A stretch of DNA of 30,533 nucleotides from a virus, in the IMG/VR virus record IMGVR_UViG_3300025127_000158, positions 1-30,533 of that record; one strand, written 5' to 3'. The notes under the pieces are model-generated. The model was not told where the DNA came from, did not search any database, and saw nothing but the letters and a program-made list of their open reading frames with translations. This document shows, piece after piece, positions 1 to 7,900 of this stretch (its first letter is position 1; each line of letters starts with the position of its first letter). Both the position numbers and the translations under genes were made by a program.

Positions 1-34
1 TCTTTGTTGGCTTGTTCTTCGTCGGTGTATTCCA

Positions 35-205
35 ATGAAGTATATATTTGACGAAGGCGACTTTTGCAGATCATGCAAGGGCAATGGATACACCATAGAA
101 CACGACCACAGCCGAGGCGTCACAGTCTCTGAGAGCTGCTGGCATTGTGGAGGCACCGGCTTGCGAGCCGTTGTCATCATGCCAAACAAGGAGGGCAAAG
201 AATGA
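35..205 (+). CDS. Small DnaJ-type zinc finger protein
   Basis: This 56-residue reading frame carries two CxxCxGxG elements, at residues 11-18 (C11, C14, G16, G18) and 35-42 (C35, C38, G40, G42). That is the signature of half a DnaJ central zinc-binding domain, so one zinc ion bound by four cysteines is expected. In phages such mini-fingers occur alone or inside replication proteins; the partner here is unknown. Its TGA overlaps the ATG of the next gene (ATGA), which suggests translational coupling as the first visible gene of a plus-strand operon. The ribosome site before ATG 35 is weak. The same frame stays open back to the window edge, so the true start may lie upstream. A different frame closes at position 38, overlapping this ATG, and may be the tail of a preceding gene. 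Confidence 0.7.
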   Translation: MKYIFDEGDFCRSCKGNGYTIEHDHSRGVTVSESCWHCGGTGLRAVVIMPNKEGKE

Positions 206-519
206 TTGGCACGGTAGACATAAAAAAGATGCACCACCGCGACCCCAAGGAGACAGAACGCGCGGCGGCGCACAAGGTGGCCCAGACAGTCAAGGGAAAA
301 AGACTTCAAACATTGCAGGCGCTCGCTTCTCTTGTTGGAGGAGGAACAGGAGAGCAGATAGCGCATGCGGCCAGGCTGTCTATTCTTAGCATAAGACCGC
401 GCCTGAGTGAACTGCAAGAAATGCAGTTGATCGAGGACACAGAAAACAGACGCAAAAACGCCTTTGGTAATAACGAGATCGTTTGGCGCATAACTAAGGA
501 AGGCAAAAAATGTTTGTAA
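202..519 (+). CDS. Winged helix-turn-helix protein
   Basis: This 105-residue protein has a basic N-terminus (about residues 8-34, rich in H, R and K). A probable winged-helix domain follows at about 35-98: a helix ending in LASLVGGG, the helix pair EQIAHAARLS and IRPRLSELQEM, then a wing ending in NNEIVWRIT. It probably binds DNA as a small phage regulator, but no target can be named. ATG 202 was chosen over an upstream TTG (145) because a strong AAGGAGG-like ribosome site precedes it and it overlaps the upstream stop as ATGA. The C-terminus overlaps the next gene by 10 bases. The fold assignment rests on pattern only. Confidence 0.75.
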   Translation: MIGTVDIKKMHHRDPKETERAAAHKVAQTVKGKRLQTLQALASLVGGGTGEQIAHAARLSILSIRPRLSELQEMQLIEDTENRRKNAFGNNEIVWRITKEGKKCL

Positions 520-995
520 AATTTGAAGAGATCCAACGCATGTCAAACCAGATCCGAGAGATCACCGGCGACGATCAAGACACGTTTCTTGACACGCTGG
601 ACGGTGAAACAGATGCAATGGACATTCTGGGCAAGCTCATACAAGAGCGCACCGAATGCTCAATCTTTGAGGTCGCAGCGAAAGAGCTGGCCGCAACCTA
701 CACCGCCAGAGCAAAACGACTGAGCGCAAAGCAAGACGCAATCTCGCAGACAATCGGGCATTTGCTCGATGCTATGGGCGAAACCAAGATCCAGCACGAG
801 CTTGCCACAGTTAGCAGAACAAAGCCCCGTTGGTCTGTCAGGATCGATGACGAGGCAGAGGTTCCTTCTCAGCTAATGAAGGTAACAACGCGGCCAGATG
901 TTGCAGCAATCAAGAAACAGATGGAGCAGGGCGAGACAGTGCCAGGCTGCTCGATCAACCCAGGCAACCCATCTATTACAGTGAGGATAAAATGA
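510..995 (+). CDS. Siphovirus Gp157-family protein
   Basis: The 161-residue sequence matches the Gp157 family in layout: an N-terminal helical region (IREITGDDQDTFLDTLDGE), a long charged central helix with coiled-coil character (about 50-110), and a C-terminal beta-like end reading GCSINPGNPSITVRIK. Family members are usually encoded beside single-strand annealing recombinases in phage early operons, as here. One streptococcal member has been linked to phage resistance, but the biochemical role is not established. An AAGGAAGG ribosome site precedes ATG 510. The gene overlaps its upstream neighbour by 10 bases and its downstream neighbour by 4 bases (ATGA), so this is a tightly coupled operon. 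Confidence 0.8.
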   Translation: MFVKFEEIQRMSNQIREITGDDQDTFLDTLDGETDAMDILGKLIQERTECSIFEVAAKELAATYTARAKRLSAKQDAISQTIGHLLDAMGETKIQHELATVSRTKPRWSVRIDDEAEVPSQLMKVTTRPDVAAIKKQMEQGETVPGCSINPGNPSITVRIK

Positions 996-1726
996 GTAAA
1001 CTTATTGACGCAATGAAACAGGTCAATGACCTGAACAAAACCCACGGCGTAACCCAGCGCGGCGGCAAGAAATACACAGAAGTATTTGTGCGCGTCGAAG
1101 CATTCAGACAAGCATTCGGCACAGAGCTTGGCATTGATACCTCAATCCTGGTGGACGATGGCAAGCGCGTAGTGGTCAAGGCAACCATTCTAAGCAAAGA
1201 AGGGCTAACCGTAGGCTCTGGGCTTGCTGAGGAGATACGAGGGCAGGGCAACGTCAACAAGACCAGCGCTCTGGAGAATGCAGAGACAAGCGCAATCGGT
1301 CGCGCCCTGGCATCACTTGGCTTGCATGGCGGCAGCTACGCCAGCGCCAACGATATCGCAGCAGTACAGCGCAAGGAGAAAGCCATAGAGCAACGCAAGA
1401 AGCCAAACATTAGCGTACACCCGCTCGAACCAGAACCGGAGCCTGGCTTGCTCAATCTACGAACGCATCTTGGCAAGACACTGGCCGAGCTAGATCAGTC
1501 AGAGTTTGCTATGCGCCTGGTAAAGATGTTTGCAGTCTACACAAACACGGACAAAGACAAAGAAGGCAATCCGGTAGAGCCGCGCAAGCGCATGACATTT
1601 TTGCGTGAGCTTAAAGAGCATAACGCAGAAGGCATCGAGGCATTGAGTGAACCACTGCGCGAGCAGATCGATAAAGCCTATCTGAAAAATCTACGAAGCC
1701 TTGGCGCACAGAACGGTGAGAAGTAA
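992..1726 (+). CDS. Single-strand DNA annealing protein (Erf/Rad52-like)
   Basis: This 244-residue protein probably anneals complementary single strands during phage recombination and replication. The diagnostic block is at residues 91-110, containing ENAETSAIGRALASLG, followed by an ASANDI segment (117-122). Many Erf/Rad52-like phage annealing proteins share this pattern. It is preceded by a beta-rich region (about 28-78) with VFVRVEAFRQAFG and VVVKATIL. The C-terminal third is charged and probably flexible. Adjacency to a Gp157-family gene supports the call. ATG 992 has GAGG upstream and overlaps the previous stop; the TAA overlaps the next ATG by one base. No dedicated exonuclease or Sak4-like ATPase is in the window, so partners would lie outside it. 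The exact subfamily (Erf, Sak or other) cannot be settled by eye. Confidence 0.7.
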   Translation: MSKLIDAMKQVNDLNKTHGVTQRGGKKYTEVFVRVEAFRQAFGTELGIDTSILVDDGKRVVVKATILSKEGLTVGSGLAEEIRGQGNVNKTSALENAETSAIGRALASLGLHGGSYASANDIAAVQRKEKAIEQRKKPNISVHPLEPEPEPGLLNLRTHLGKTLAELDQSEFAMRLVKMFAVYTNTDKDKEGNPVEPRKRMTFLRELKEHNAEGIEALSEPLREQIDKAYLKNLRSLGAQNGEK

Positions 1727-1992
1727 TGGAAACCTGGATAGAAATGACCGAGCGTCACAAGCAAGAAAGGATTGAGCTGGTGAAATCACTGGCACAATCC
1801 CGCTATAGCCAAACCGAAGCAGCAGAACTTCTGGACACGACACTCACTAATCTGAATAATTTTATAAAGCGCAACGGTATTTACTGGATAACCATAAAAC
1901 AAGGAAGGAGGTCAAATGCCCAAAGAGCTACAAAAGATAGCGTCATCGATAATCAGAGCAGCATCGATAATTGCAATGGACAGCAAGCGTGA
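1726..1992 (+). CDS. Small helix-turn-helix protein (Fis-like motif)
   Basis: This 88-residue frame starts by one-base overlap with the previous TAA (TAATG). Residues about 27-51 (YSQTEAAELLDTTLTNLNNFIKRNG) read as a Fis-type helix-turn-helix, in which QTEAAELL is the first helix and the LTNLNNFIKRNG segment the recognition helix. It probably binds DNA. The last 25 or so residues are polar and low-complexity, and they overlap the next gene by 77 bases. That gene has an excellent ribosome site inside this frame, so this protein may be under weak constraint at its C-terminus. The coding call is fairly secure for the first 60 residues. Confidence 0.65.
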   Translation: METWIEMTERHKQERIELVKSLAQSRYSQTEAAELLDTTLTNLNNFIKRNGIYWITIKQGRRSNAQRATKDSVIDNQSSIDNCNGQQA

Positions 1993-2083
1993 ACCGAAGC
2001 GGCACACAATCTCGCAGCGAGCAGAAGAGATTATAAAGCTGGCAGAGCTATTGAAGAAAGGACTGGAAGAAAACAATGACTGA
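1916..2083 (+). CDS. Small helical protein, unknown function
   Basis: This 55-residue gene begins inside the preceding gene. The ribosome site AAGGAGGTCAA before ATG 1916 is close to ideal and is the main reason to accept it. The product is strongly helical and basic: residues 1-20 (KELQKIASSIIRAASIIAM) are amphipathic to hydrophobic, then comes a charged linker (DSKREPKR) and a second amphipathic helix (about 32-52, RAEEIIKLAELLKKGLEE). I do not recognise a family. Its stop overlaps the next gene by 8 bases. The 77-base overlap with the upstream gene is unusually long for this otherwise tidy operon. Confidence 0.6.
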   Translation: MPKELQKIASSIIRAASIIAMDSKREPKRHTISQRAEEIIKLAELLKKGLEENND

Positions 2084-2264
2084 ACCCGCATTTATGGCGT
2101 TTGTAATATTCTCGTCGCTGAGTGAGTGTAAGGACTTTGCTGAGTATTATGACCTGGAAAGGCTCTTCGAACCTCAGTGCGTACAAATGGGCGGCCCTCC
2201 AGAGTATCAGCTCCCCATTCCAAACATCAGACCCATGCCAAAACCGGAGGCCTCTGATGACTGA
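2076..2264 (+). CDS. Small acidic protein, unknown function
   Basis: This 62-residue protein has a hydrophobic start (FMAFVIFSSLSE), then DFAEYYDLERLFEP and a proline-rich tail (PPEYQLPIPNIRPMPKP). No family is recognised. Overlaps with the previous gene (8 bases) and the next gene (8 bases) fit the coupled layout of this operon. The ribosome site is moderate (GGAAG about 8 bases upstream). The proline-rich tail suggests an extended segment rather than a folded domain. Confidence 0.5.
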   Translation: MTEPAFMAFVIFSSLSECKDFAEYYDLERLFEPQCVQMGGPPEYQLPIPNIRPMPKPEASDD

Positions 2265-2541
2265 GGATCAAATGCGTGAGGCCATGCTCGAAGATGCAAA
2301 GGCAATCAGAAAGAGAACGCAATCGCGTGATGGTCAAACCCAATCTCTAAAACAAAACGTAGCTGTTGATTATAATATGGGCGGCAGAGACGCTAAACCA
2401 GAAACAAAGGAGATTATTGACCTGGCAAACAAAGGTGTAGACCGCGACACCATATGCAGACGCATGAGTTTTAAGGGATACACTCGAAAGAGAACGCTGG
2501 ATACTTTAGTGCGGCATTCTGATAAAATAAAAAAACGTTGA
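2257..2541 (+). CDS. Small basic protein with helix-turn-helix-like C-terminus
   Basis: ATG 2257 was chosen because GGAGG sits six bases upstream and the start overlaps the preceding gene slightly; the frame is open further upstream but without a comparable signal. The 94-residue product begins with a charged helix (EDQMREAMLEDAKAIRKR), has a polar linker, and ends with a probable helix-turn-helix at about 50-88 (KEIIDLANKGVDRDTICRRM, then TRKRTLDTLVRH). A DNA-binding role is inferred. It is the last gene of the plus-strand operon; about 125 bases downstream lies an intrinsic terminator. Confidence 0.65.
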   Translation: MTEDQMREAMLEDAKAIRKRTQSRDGQTQSLKQNVAVDYNMGGRDAKPETKEIIDLANKGVDRDTICRRMSFKGYTRKRTLDTLVRHSDKIKKR

Positions 2542-2666
2542 CCTAAGACTTAAATCAATGCAAAGTAAATTTAACCGAGGGGTTTGGTCGCCTCAACGTT
2601 GCTATATATGTACGCTTTCATTGTGGTATGCGGGTTGCATTTCGATCTATGTTAGGTAAGGGGAAG

Positions 2667-2696
2667 CCCTCTCAGAGAAATCTGGGGGGGTTTTTT
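2667..2696 (+). terminator. Intrinsic terminator of the plus-strand operon
   Basis: CCCTCTCAGA (2667-2676) pairs with TCTGGGGGGG (2681-2690) across a GAAA loop of the stable GNRA type. That gives a 10-bp stem with two G-U pairs, followed directly by six T (2691-2696). This is a textbook rho-independent terminator on the plus strand. It sits in the 218-base gap (2542-2759) between the converging operons. The rest of the gap holds no convincing gene. It has an 8-bp inverted repeat (2534-2541 with 2593-2600). On the minus strand the hairpin lacks a U-tract, so termination of the lysis operon is not explained. Confidence 0.9.
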
Positions 2697-2759
2697 CGTG
2701 GGGCCAGCAAGTCCATCACAACCCTGTCACAGTTTCCTGTTAGCCAGCCCCGAAAATAT

Positions 2760-3188
2760 TTATGACCAATCTTTTACAGCAAAGCAAGGGCAAGCCTTTC
2801 TAGCATAGGAATTATGTCCAGATATTTCTTTGATGCTGGGGAACTTGCTGCTGTATTCCACAATCAATTCACGCAAAGCCTCTTCTTGCTCTGGCGTAAA
2901 GTTATCTAAGAAAGCATCGTCAGCACAGCCGCCACGGCCACCTACTAGGCTTACCCCTATGGATGCCTTGTTGCGCCCCCTACAGTGCGCCCCTGAGCGC
3001 TCTACGGGCCTGCCATAGCCTACAGATCCATCGCGGTGAATAATTGCGTGGTAGCCAATGTCAGACCAGTTACGTTCTTCCACATGCCAGCGCCTTATCT
3101 CTGCAACCACATCATCAACAGATCGATCAGCATACCAGCTTGGATTTGTTGCAGTGCAGTGAATTATAATCTCGTTAATCTCTCTCAT
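2760..3188 (-). CDS. Endolysin: N-acetylmuramoyl-L-alanine amidase (T7 lysozyme type)
   Basis: This 142-residue protein cleaves the bond between N-acetylmuramic acid and L-alanine in peptidoglycan to release progeny. It aligns along its length with T7 lysozyme (Amidase_2): IIHCTAT near the start, DIGYHAIIHRDGSV (43-56), IGVSLVGG (77-84), FTPEQEEAL, and GHNSYARKACPCF (124-136). By comparison with T7, the zinc ligands are H10, H125 and C133, and the catalytic residues are Y46 and K131. There is no signal peptide, so export depends on the upstream holins. ATG overlaps the holin stop (ATGA). T7 lysozyme also inhibits T7 RNA polymerase; no such polymerase is visible here, so that second role is not implied. 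It is the last gene of the minus operon. Confidence 0.93.
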   Translation of the reverse strand: MREINEIIIHCTATNPSWYADRSVDDVVAEIRRWHVEERNWSDIGYHAIIHRDGSVGYGRPVERSGAHCRGRNKASIGVSLVGGRGGCADDAFLDNFTPEQEEALRELIVEYSSKFPSIKEISGHNSYARKACPCFAVKDWS

Positions 3189-3580
3189 TTGGTTAAGCCT
3201 TTCTGCTTTTCATATGTTCTCAAGCCACCAATCCCCAGCATACCACCAAGAACAGTGAGCAGCGTTCCCATGTCAAATTCTGGCAAAGGCGGGATTTCTG
3301 TTCCCGTTAGCGCAACGACAAAAAGGGCAACAGGCTGACCAATAAAATGCCAACCAAAAGCAAGCCCACACACCCAACCAATGAAAGGACGCCAGCCACC
3401 TTTAAAAGTGCTTCCACTTGCTGCCTCTGCCTGGTTGACCGATATTTGAGCCAGGGCCAGCTCTTGCGCGTGTCGATCCGACATAGTAGCAATCTCGTGC
3501 GCGAGCTTTGCTTTCTCGTCAGCATCAGGAATGAACTTGTCTAAGAGGCCAGTGACCGGCGCTATCAGTTTATCAATCAT
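3185..3580 (-). CDS. Holin, 3-transmembrane GTA-type family
   Basis: The 131-residue protein has an amphipathic N-terminus (IDKLIAPVTGLLDKFIPDADEKAKLAHEI), then GGWRPFIGWVCGLAFGW (61-77) leading into hydrophobic stretches at about 66-92 and 104-122. This matches the 3TM holin family first noted in gene transfer agents (the GWRPFIGW motif is typical). It would form inner-membrane lesions that release the endolysin encoded immediately downstream. ATG 3580 was chosen over a GTG at 3598 because it overlaps the upstream stop as ATGA. Confidence 0.85.
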   Translation of the reverse strand: MIDKLIAPVTGLLDKFIPDADEKAKLAHEIATMSDRHAQELALAQISVNQAEAASGSTFKGGWRPFIGWVCGLAFGWHFIGQPVALFVVALTGTEIPPLPEFDMGTLLTVLGGMLGIGGLRTYEKQKGLTK

Positions 3581-3765
3581 TTCTCCGATCCTAACCACAC
3601 AGCAAATGCACCAGTCATTGCACCAGCAACAACACTAATAAGCGCACTCTGCTGTGTACTAAGATCAGGCTGAGTCAGCGCCCACTCGATGCAGCGAATA
3701 TACATTACAGTCATTACCAGCATCATCAAACGCGGCATGATCTTCCAAGCAAGTATCTTTTCCAT
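3577..3765 (-). CDS. Small two-helix membrane protein of the lysis cassette
   Basis: The 62-residue product has two transmembrane segments (about 10-30, PRLMMLVMTVMYIRCIEWAL; and 38-58, QSALISVVAGAMTGAFAVWLG) joined by a polar loop (TQPDLSTQ). Short proteins of this shape occur beside holins in many phages. It could be a holin, antiholin or accessory pore protein, but sequence alone does not decide which. ATG 3765 is preferred to GTG 3771 because GAGG lies five bases upstream. It overlaps the 3TM holin gene by 4 bases. Confidence 0.75.
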   Translation of the reverse strand: MEKILAWKIMPRLMMLVMTVMYIRCIEWALTQPDLSTQQSALISVVAGAMTGAFAVWLGSEK

Positions 3766-3767
3766 AG

Positions 3768-4229
3768 TCACCTCATATCTTTTAGAAATTCAGTAAAGAA
3801 GTATAGGGCAACAAAGCCCCCAATACTTAGAGTAGCAATCAAACCCCAGGAAATATATTTAATTGTAGCAGCAATTTGACGTTGCCGCTCTTCAGCCTCT
3901 TTCTTTCGCTGAACGCGCATCTTGGCTTCAAAGGCTAAGAATGAATCCCAAGTGCCTGGCTTGCCATACAATCGGCAAATAGATTCTAGCTCTTTTCTTT
4001 GCTCTTGGATCTTTTGCAAGGCTAAGAACTCATCAAAGTCATCAGCAGATTTGCCCATGACCTTGGAAAATAAACCATTCTTTTTGCGGTTGCCTCTGGC
4101 TCTTAGCTCTTCTTCAGAGCTTACAAGATTTTTAAGAGGTGCCAGAAAATCCGACACCTCCTTGCCATTAGAAACAAACTTCTTAATCGTGCTGTAAGCA
4201 GCGTTAGCTGCTGCTAATTCAGCAAGCAT
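3768..4229 (-). CDS. Tail-anchored coiled-coil membrane protein, unknown function
   Basis: This 153-residue protein is mostly helical and charged. An N-terminal segment (LAELAAANAAYSTIKKFVSNG) is followed by a basic stretch (ELRARGNRKKNG), a conserved-looking core (FDEFLALQKIQEQRKELESI; YGKPGTWDSFLAFEAKMR) and a basic coiled coil. One C-terminal transmembrane helix lies at about 124-146. Similar proteins are familiar from marine phage genomes, where they are left unnamed. Its place between a hemolysin-like protein and two holin-like proteins suggests a lysis or membrane role. It is not a classical Rz, which has its anchor at the N-terminus. Confidence 0.75.
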   Translation of the reverse strand: MLAELAAANAAYSTIKKFVSNGKEVSDFLAPLKNLVSSEEELRARGNRKKNGLFSKVMGKSADDFDEFLALQKIQEQRKELESICRLYGKPGTWDSFLAFEAKMRVQRKKEAEERQRQIAATIKYISWGLIATLSIGGFVALYFFTEFLKDMR

Positions 4230-4232
4230 GGT

Positions 4233-4424
4233 TTATCCCATCATATTTATGCGAAGAAGCAAGGCTATGATGAAAGCAGACGCACCAATAACAATCGCTT
4301 CTAAGCGCTTTACGCGGTTAAACAGATCTTTGAATTGAATATCCATCTCGGTTTTAATAGCCACGATTTCCTTCTCCAGTCCATCAATGCGCGTGTGAGC
4401 GGATGATACGGTGCGCTTATCCAT
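4233..4424 (-). CDS. XhlA-like coiled-coil/transmembrane protein
   Basis: The 63-residue product is a short coiled coil (about 8-42, DGLEKEIVAIKTEMDIQF, then FNRVKRLEAI) followed by one C-terminal transmembrane helix (about 43-60, VIGASAFIIALLLRI). This is the layout of hemolysin XhlA-type proteins, which act with holins and amidases in some phages and prophages. ATG overlaps the previous TAA by one base. The family link is by architecture rather than a diagnostic motif. Confidence 0.65.
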   Translation of the reverse strand: MDKRTVSSAHTRIDGLEKEIVAIKTEMDIQFKDLFNRVKRLEAIVIGASAFIIALLLRINMMG

Positions 4425-4627
4425 TACTCTTTTTCCTTTATTTCAGCTTTTAACTTTTCCAAGTATCCAGCGCGACCAACTTGCATCTGTTCAATCTTTA
4501 ACGTCATGCCATTGATGTTTGCTTCAAGGGCTTTAATCTGATTTATGCAGTGCTTTGCAACATCGCTCAGTTGATCTTCAGTGTATTCTACTTCGTCAAT
4601 CGTAATGACCTTTTGTTCTTCAGCCAC
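4424..4627 (-). CDS. Small coiled-coil phage protein (DUF6447-like)
   Basis: This 67-residue acidic protein starts at a GTG with AAAGGA well placed upstream; there is no nearby ATG in frame. The N-terminal pattern ITIDEVEYTEDQLSDVAKHCINQIKALEANI, followed by a helix ending in GRAGYLEKLKAEI, resembles small phage proteins grouped as DUF6447. Those proteins often lie between tail fiber and lysis genes. The function is unknown. The entire C-terminal half is a predicted coiled coil. Confidence 0.65.
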   Translation of the reverse strand: MAEEQKVITIDEVEYTEDQLSDVAKHCINQIKALEANINGMTLKIEQMQVGRAGYLEKLKAEIKEKE

Positions 4628-4644
4628 GTTGATTTCCTTTCAGG

Positions 4645-4956
4645 TTATGCTGCCCACGGAACTCCGCTTGCAGTAGTTGGATTAACTATCGCAGCAATCT
4701 TAGCAGCAATAGCAGCTTCAGTACCATCCTTTGATACATGACCCCAGACCCAGCCCTGAGCCTGATCTTTTGTAATATCTGCATACGGCGTAAAGTCAGA
4801 CGCAGAGGCATCGTAGGTTAGCCCACAAGTGCCATAAGCTGATGCTGTGTTTCCATCATCATCAACGCCTGTGCAGCGCCAGTGAGCAATGTAAACGCCA
4901 CCGTCAGCGGTTTTGTGTTCCAATGTTGGAATAGTCCAAGTGTAAGTAATAGCCAT
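4645..4956 (-). CDS. Conserved phage protein downstream of the tail fiber
   Basis: The 103-residue protein opens with AITYTWTIPTLEHKTADGGVY and has a beta-rich core (IAHWRCTGVDDDGNTASAYGTCGL). A helical segment follows (ITKDQAQGWVWGHV), and it ends PTTASGVPWAA. Proteins with this beginning and end are common directly after tail fibers in marine phages and have no assigned function. A tail accessory or fiber-associated role is only an inference from position. AAGGAG sits 7 bases before the ATG. Confidence 0.75.
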   Translation of the reverse strand: MAITYTWTIPTLEHKTADGGVYIAHWRCTGVDDDGNTASAYGTCGLTYDASASDFTPYADITKDQAQGWVWGHVSKDGTEAAIAAKIAAIVNPTTASGVPWAA

Positions 4957-4967
4957 GTTGTTTCTCC

Positions 4968-7900
4968 TTAAATTGCTGCAATGATGAACGCTAGTAATTC
5001 GCTGTAGCGAACACCCATGCGTGTACGTTCTTCGCCAGTGTCTTCGTCAGTCCAAGTGCTTGAGATGAACATAGCGTAGTCGCCAGCGTTTAATCCTTCA
5101 GCCGCAAATGCAGCTTGTAGGTCTTGTGCAATGATACCAAAGTGCGTTCTGGCTTCATTACCTTTCTCAGCTACAGCATCTTTCCAGCGGAACTTACGCA
5201 GCAAACCTTTGGCAGCTACAGCAACACGTTGCTCTGCGTCTGTTAGCTCTGCAATATCTTGCTTTTCATTTCGGTCAGAAGTTTGGATTGTGCCATTAAC
5301 GGCGAAGATATCATCAAATCGGCTTCCGCTAGTTCCTAAATCATAGCTTCCGTCTTCAGTAGTCCCAGCATCATTTGTGGAGTAAATAACAGAAGTATCA
5401 AAAGCTAATCTAGAACCACTTGCTTTTCCAAACATTGGGTTTCCAAAGTATGTTGAAATACTCCCCACAGTGGAGCCGTCTTTTTGCAGACGCAAAATCT
5501 CACCATTACTGGTTTTGCGGTTTAATATAGAAACCGTATCTCCGTCTACCGTTGCAACTAGTGTTCCATTTGCTTTTGCCTCAACCCCAACAACTCCTGA
5601 ATCAACGGAAGTTTTAGACACCAACAAATCACCCGCTGATGTGAGGCGCATACGTTCTGTAGCAGATGTAAAGAAACGAAAATCACCAGCTTCAGCATTG
5701 TATAAGTAAAAATTGTTATCAAACCAATAACTTATATGACCGCCATCTGCTGCCGTGTGACCAGAAACACCGTTCGTAAATTTTAATTGACTGCCAACAC
5801 TAGATGATCCAACTTGTCTTAAGTGAAGTGTTGCTGTGTCATAACCTGATGTACTTGGAACAGGCGTGCCACCAATCCCGACACTACCGCTGCTGTCGAG
5901 GGTTACAATATCGCCAGTGCCATTTAAGTGCAGCCTGTAACTACCATCCGAAGCAGCCCTGTTGTACCAAGGTTGATTAGAACCCTGTTGAATATAAAAC
6001 TGATAATCGCTGCCAGTTAAGCCCAACCGCTCATTTGAAGCTGACCATTGCAGTTTTGCAGTGGAGCCTGTGTCTTCATAGAAGCTGATGTCGCCGTTGC
6101 CATCAATTAGGAGTTTGTTTTGGGCAGTCCCAGAAGATTTTGACCTGAATAAAATATCAGCAGCATCATTGTTATAAGAATTTTCAATATAAAGGACGCC
6201 ACTCGTTTGGCCCTCATAGCTAATTTTACCTTGAAATGAAGCATTATTACCTAAAAGAACTTCACCATTATTGACGCTATTTACTCCAGTAACAGAGGTA
6301 TAACCCTTGAATAGTGCTGCCGCTCCACCTGTGCTTTCCACAGTCAGCCCATCGCTGGTCAAAGTTCCAGTGATGTCTACACCTGTGCTGGTGGTGGCGA
6401 TCTTGGCTGCGTTGTCGTAGTAAAGAGTTACTGCACCATCTCTTTGAGCAACAATCATGTTGTCGCCTTCAGAGTAACTTCTTATATAAATATCTGCCCC
6501 TTCAATAAACAAACTGCCTGTTGGGTTTTTTTCTTGAATGTAGCTTGCGTTATTTGACCAATGAAAAATCTCTAAATCAGACCCATCGCCAAAGGTGGCC
6601 TTGTTGGTATCGCCAAAAGCAGCATTGCCACTTATACTAACGCCTGTGGAAGTGGTGGCGATTTTTGGGCTATCATCATACCTAAGCTGAACAGCGCCAC
6701 CGTCCGTTGCAAGGATGTATGTCTTTGTTCCAGCGCCGTTGTTAATCTCAATATTAGTGCCTTCAATCTTTAGATTGCCAGTACCAGTTTCTTTGATGTG
6801 ACTTGCTGTGCCACTATGGTAAATCTCTAGGTCAGACCCAGCGCCAAAGATGGCTTTGTCGTTGTCACCAAAAGACACATCTGCGGTTACTGTAGCGCCA
6901 CCATCCTTTAGAGTTACGCCATCAATAACCACGCCATTAGCCGCAGTCGTTTCAGAAATAGTATCCACAGTAATAGACTGACCAGCAGTAACAATAATGT
7001 TATTAGAGCCAGTCGTGTTGCCATTGCCAAGAACCTCGGCAAGCGTGTCAACTGTACCAACCTGTGCATCAACATAAGCCTTGATAGACTGCTGCGTAGC
7101 CAGCTTAGTCGCGCTGTTAGACGCCATGTTATCTTCGTCTAAGATCCCATCAACCGTAGTGCTGCTGGCAATGTTAAGACTTGTGTTAGTCGTAATCGCA
7201 CCAGTAACATCAATCGGCTTACCAAACGAAAGCTTTTCAGATCCGTTTGTTGTAACAAAGGTTAAATAATTATTAGAACCTTCTTTGATTGTTAGGGCTG
7301 TTGCCGAATTATCCGTAAGAAGAATGCCATCACTAAAATATAAAGGCTTACTCATTAGCCCATAGGTTGACGTTATGCTGAATATATTATTCCCACCAGC
7401 AGTAAACGCGAGCTGATCGGCTGCGGGAAAATATATGCCGGTATTTGTATCGCCAATATTTGTAATGCTTGGCGCACCCAAAGATCCATCAGCAAATGAT
7501 GCAAGGCCGCTAACAGTTAAATTAACTGTTCCAATATCAGGAACATTAGACAAGCTTGTGGTTGTGATATTACCTGAGCTATCAAAGCTAAGAAGCTGGC
7601 TAACACGATCATCAACTAAAGGCAGATAAAGATTCTTGTTTATATCGCCTGGCTGAGAGCGAATAGTCCGATCGAATCTTTCATCAAGCTGCTGAGACAT
7701 AACAACATTACTGTCAAACTGCTCATTCAAAGATGAAGCAAGTAAGTCACCAGCAGTCACAAAGTCCGTTGTTCTGGATAATGGCAAGTCACCGATAATC
7801 ACCAACTCATCCGTAGCAATTAGCGCCGATGCAAGCGTTATTGATCCAGTGCCGTTTGAGTTTAGTGACACTGTGTAATGGCTCGTAAGAGTAAGCAAGC

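Noticed and set aside
3-38. Possible C-terminal end of a gene upstream of the left edge, closing at TGA 36-38
   Set aside because: Only 11 codons are visible and another frame through the same bases is also open; it is mentioned only as a note on the first gene.
2122-2256. N-terminal extension of the last early gene
   Set aside because: It overlaps the preceding gene almost completely, while ATG 2257 has GGAGG at ideal spacing.
2542-2759. Terminator for the minus-strand operon in the convergent gap
   Set aside because: The plus-strand hairpin has no U-tract on the minus strand, and no other hairpin with a U-run was found downstream of the amidase gene.
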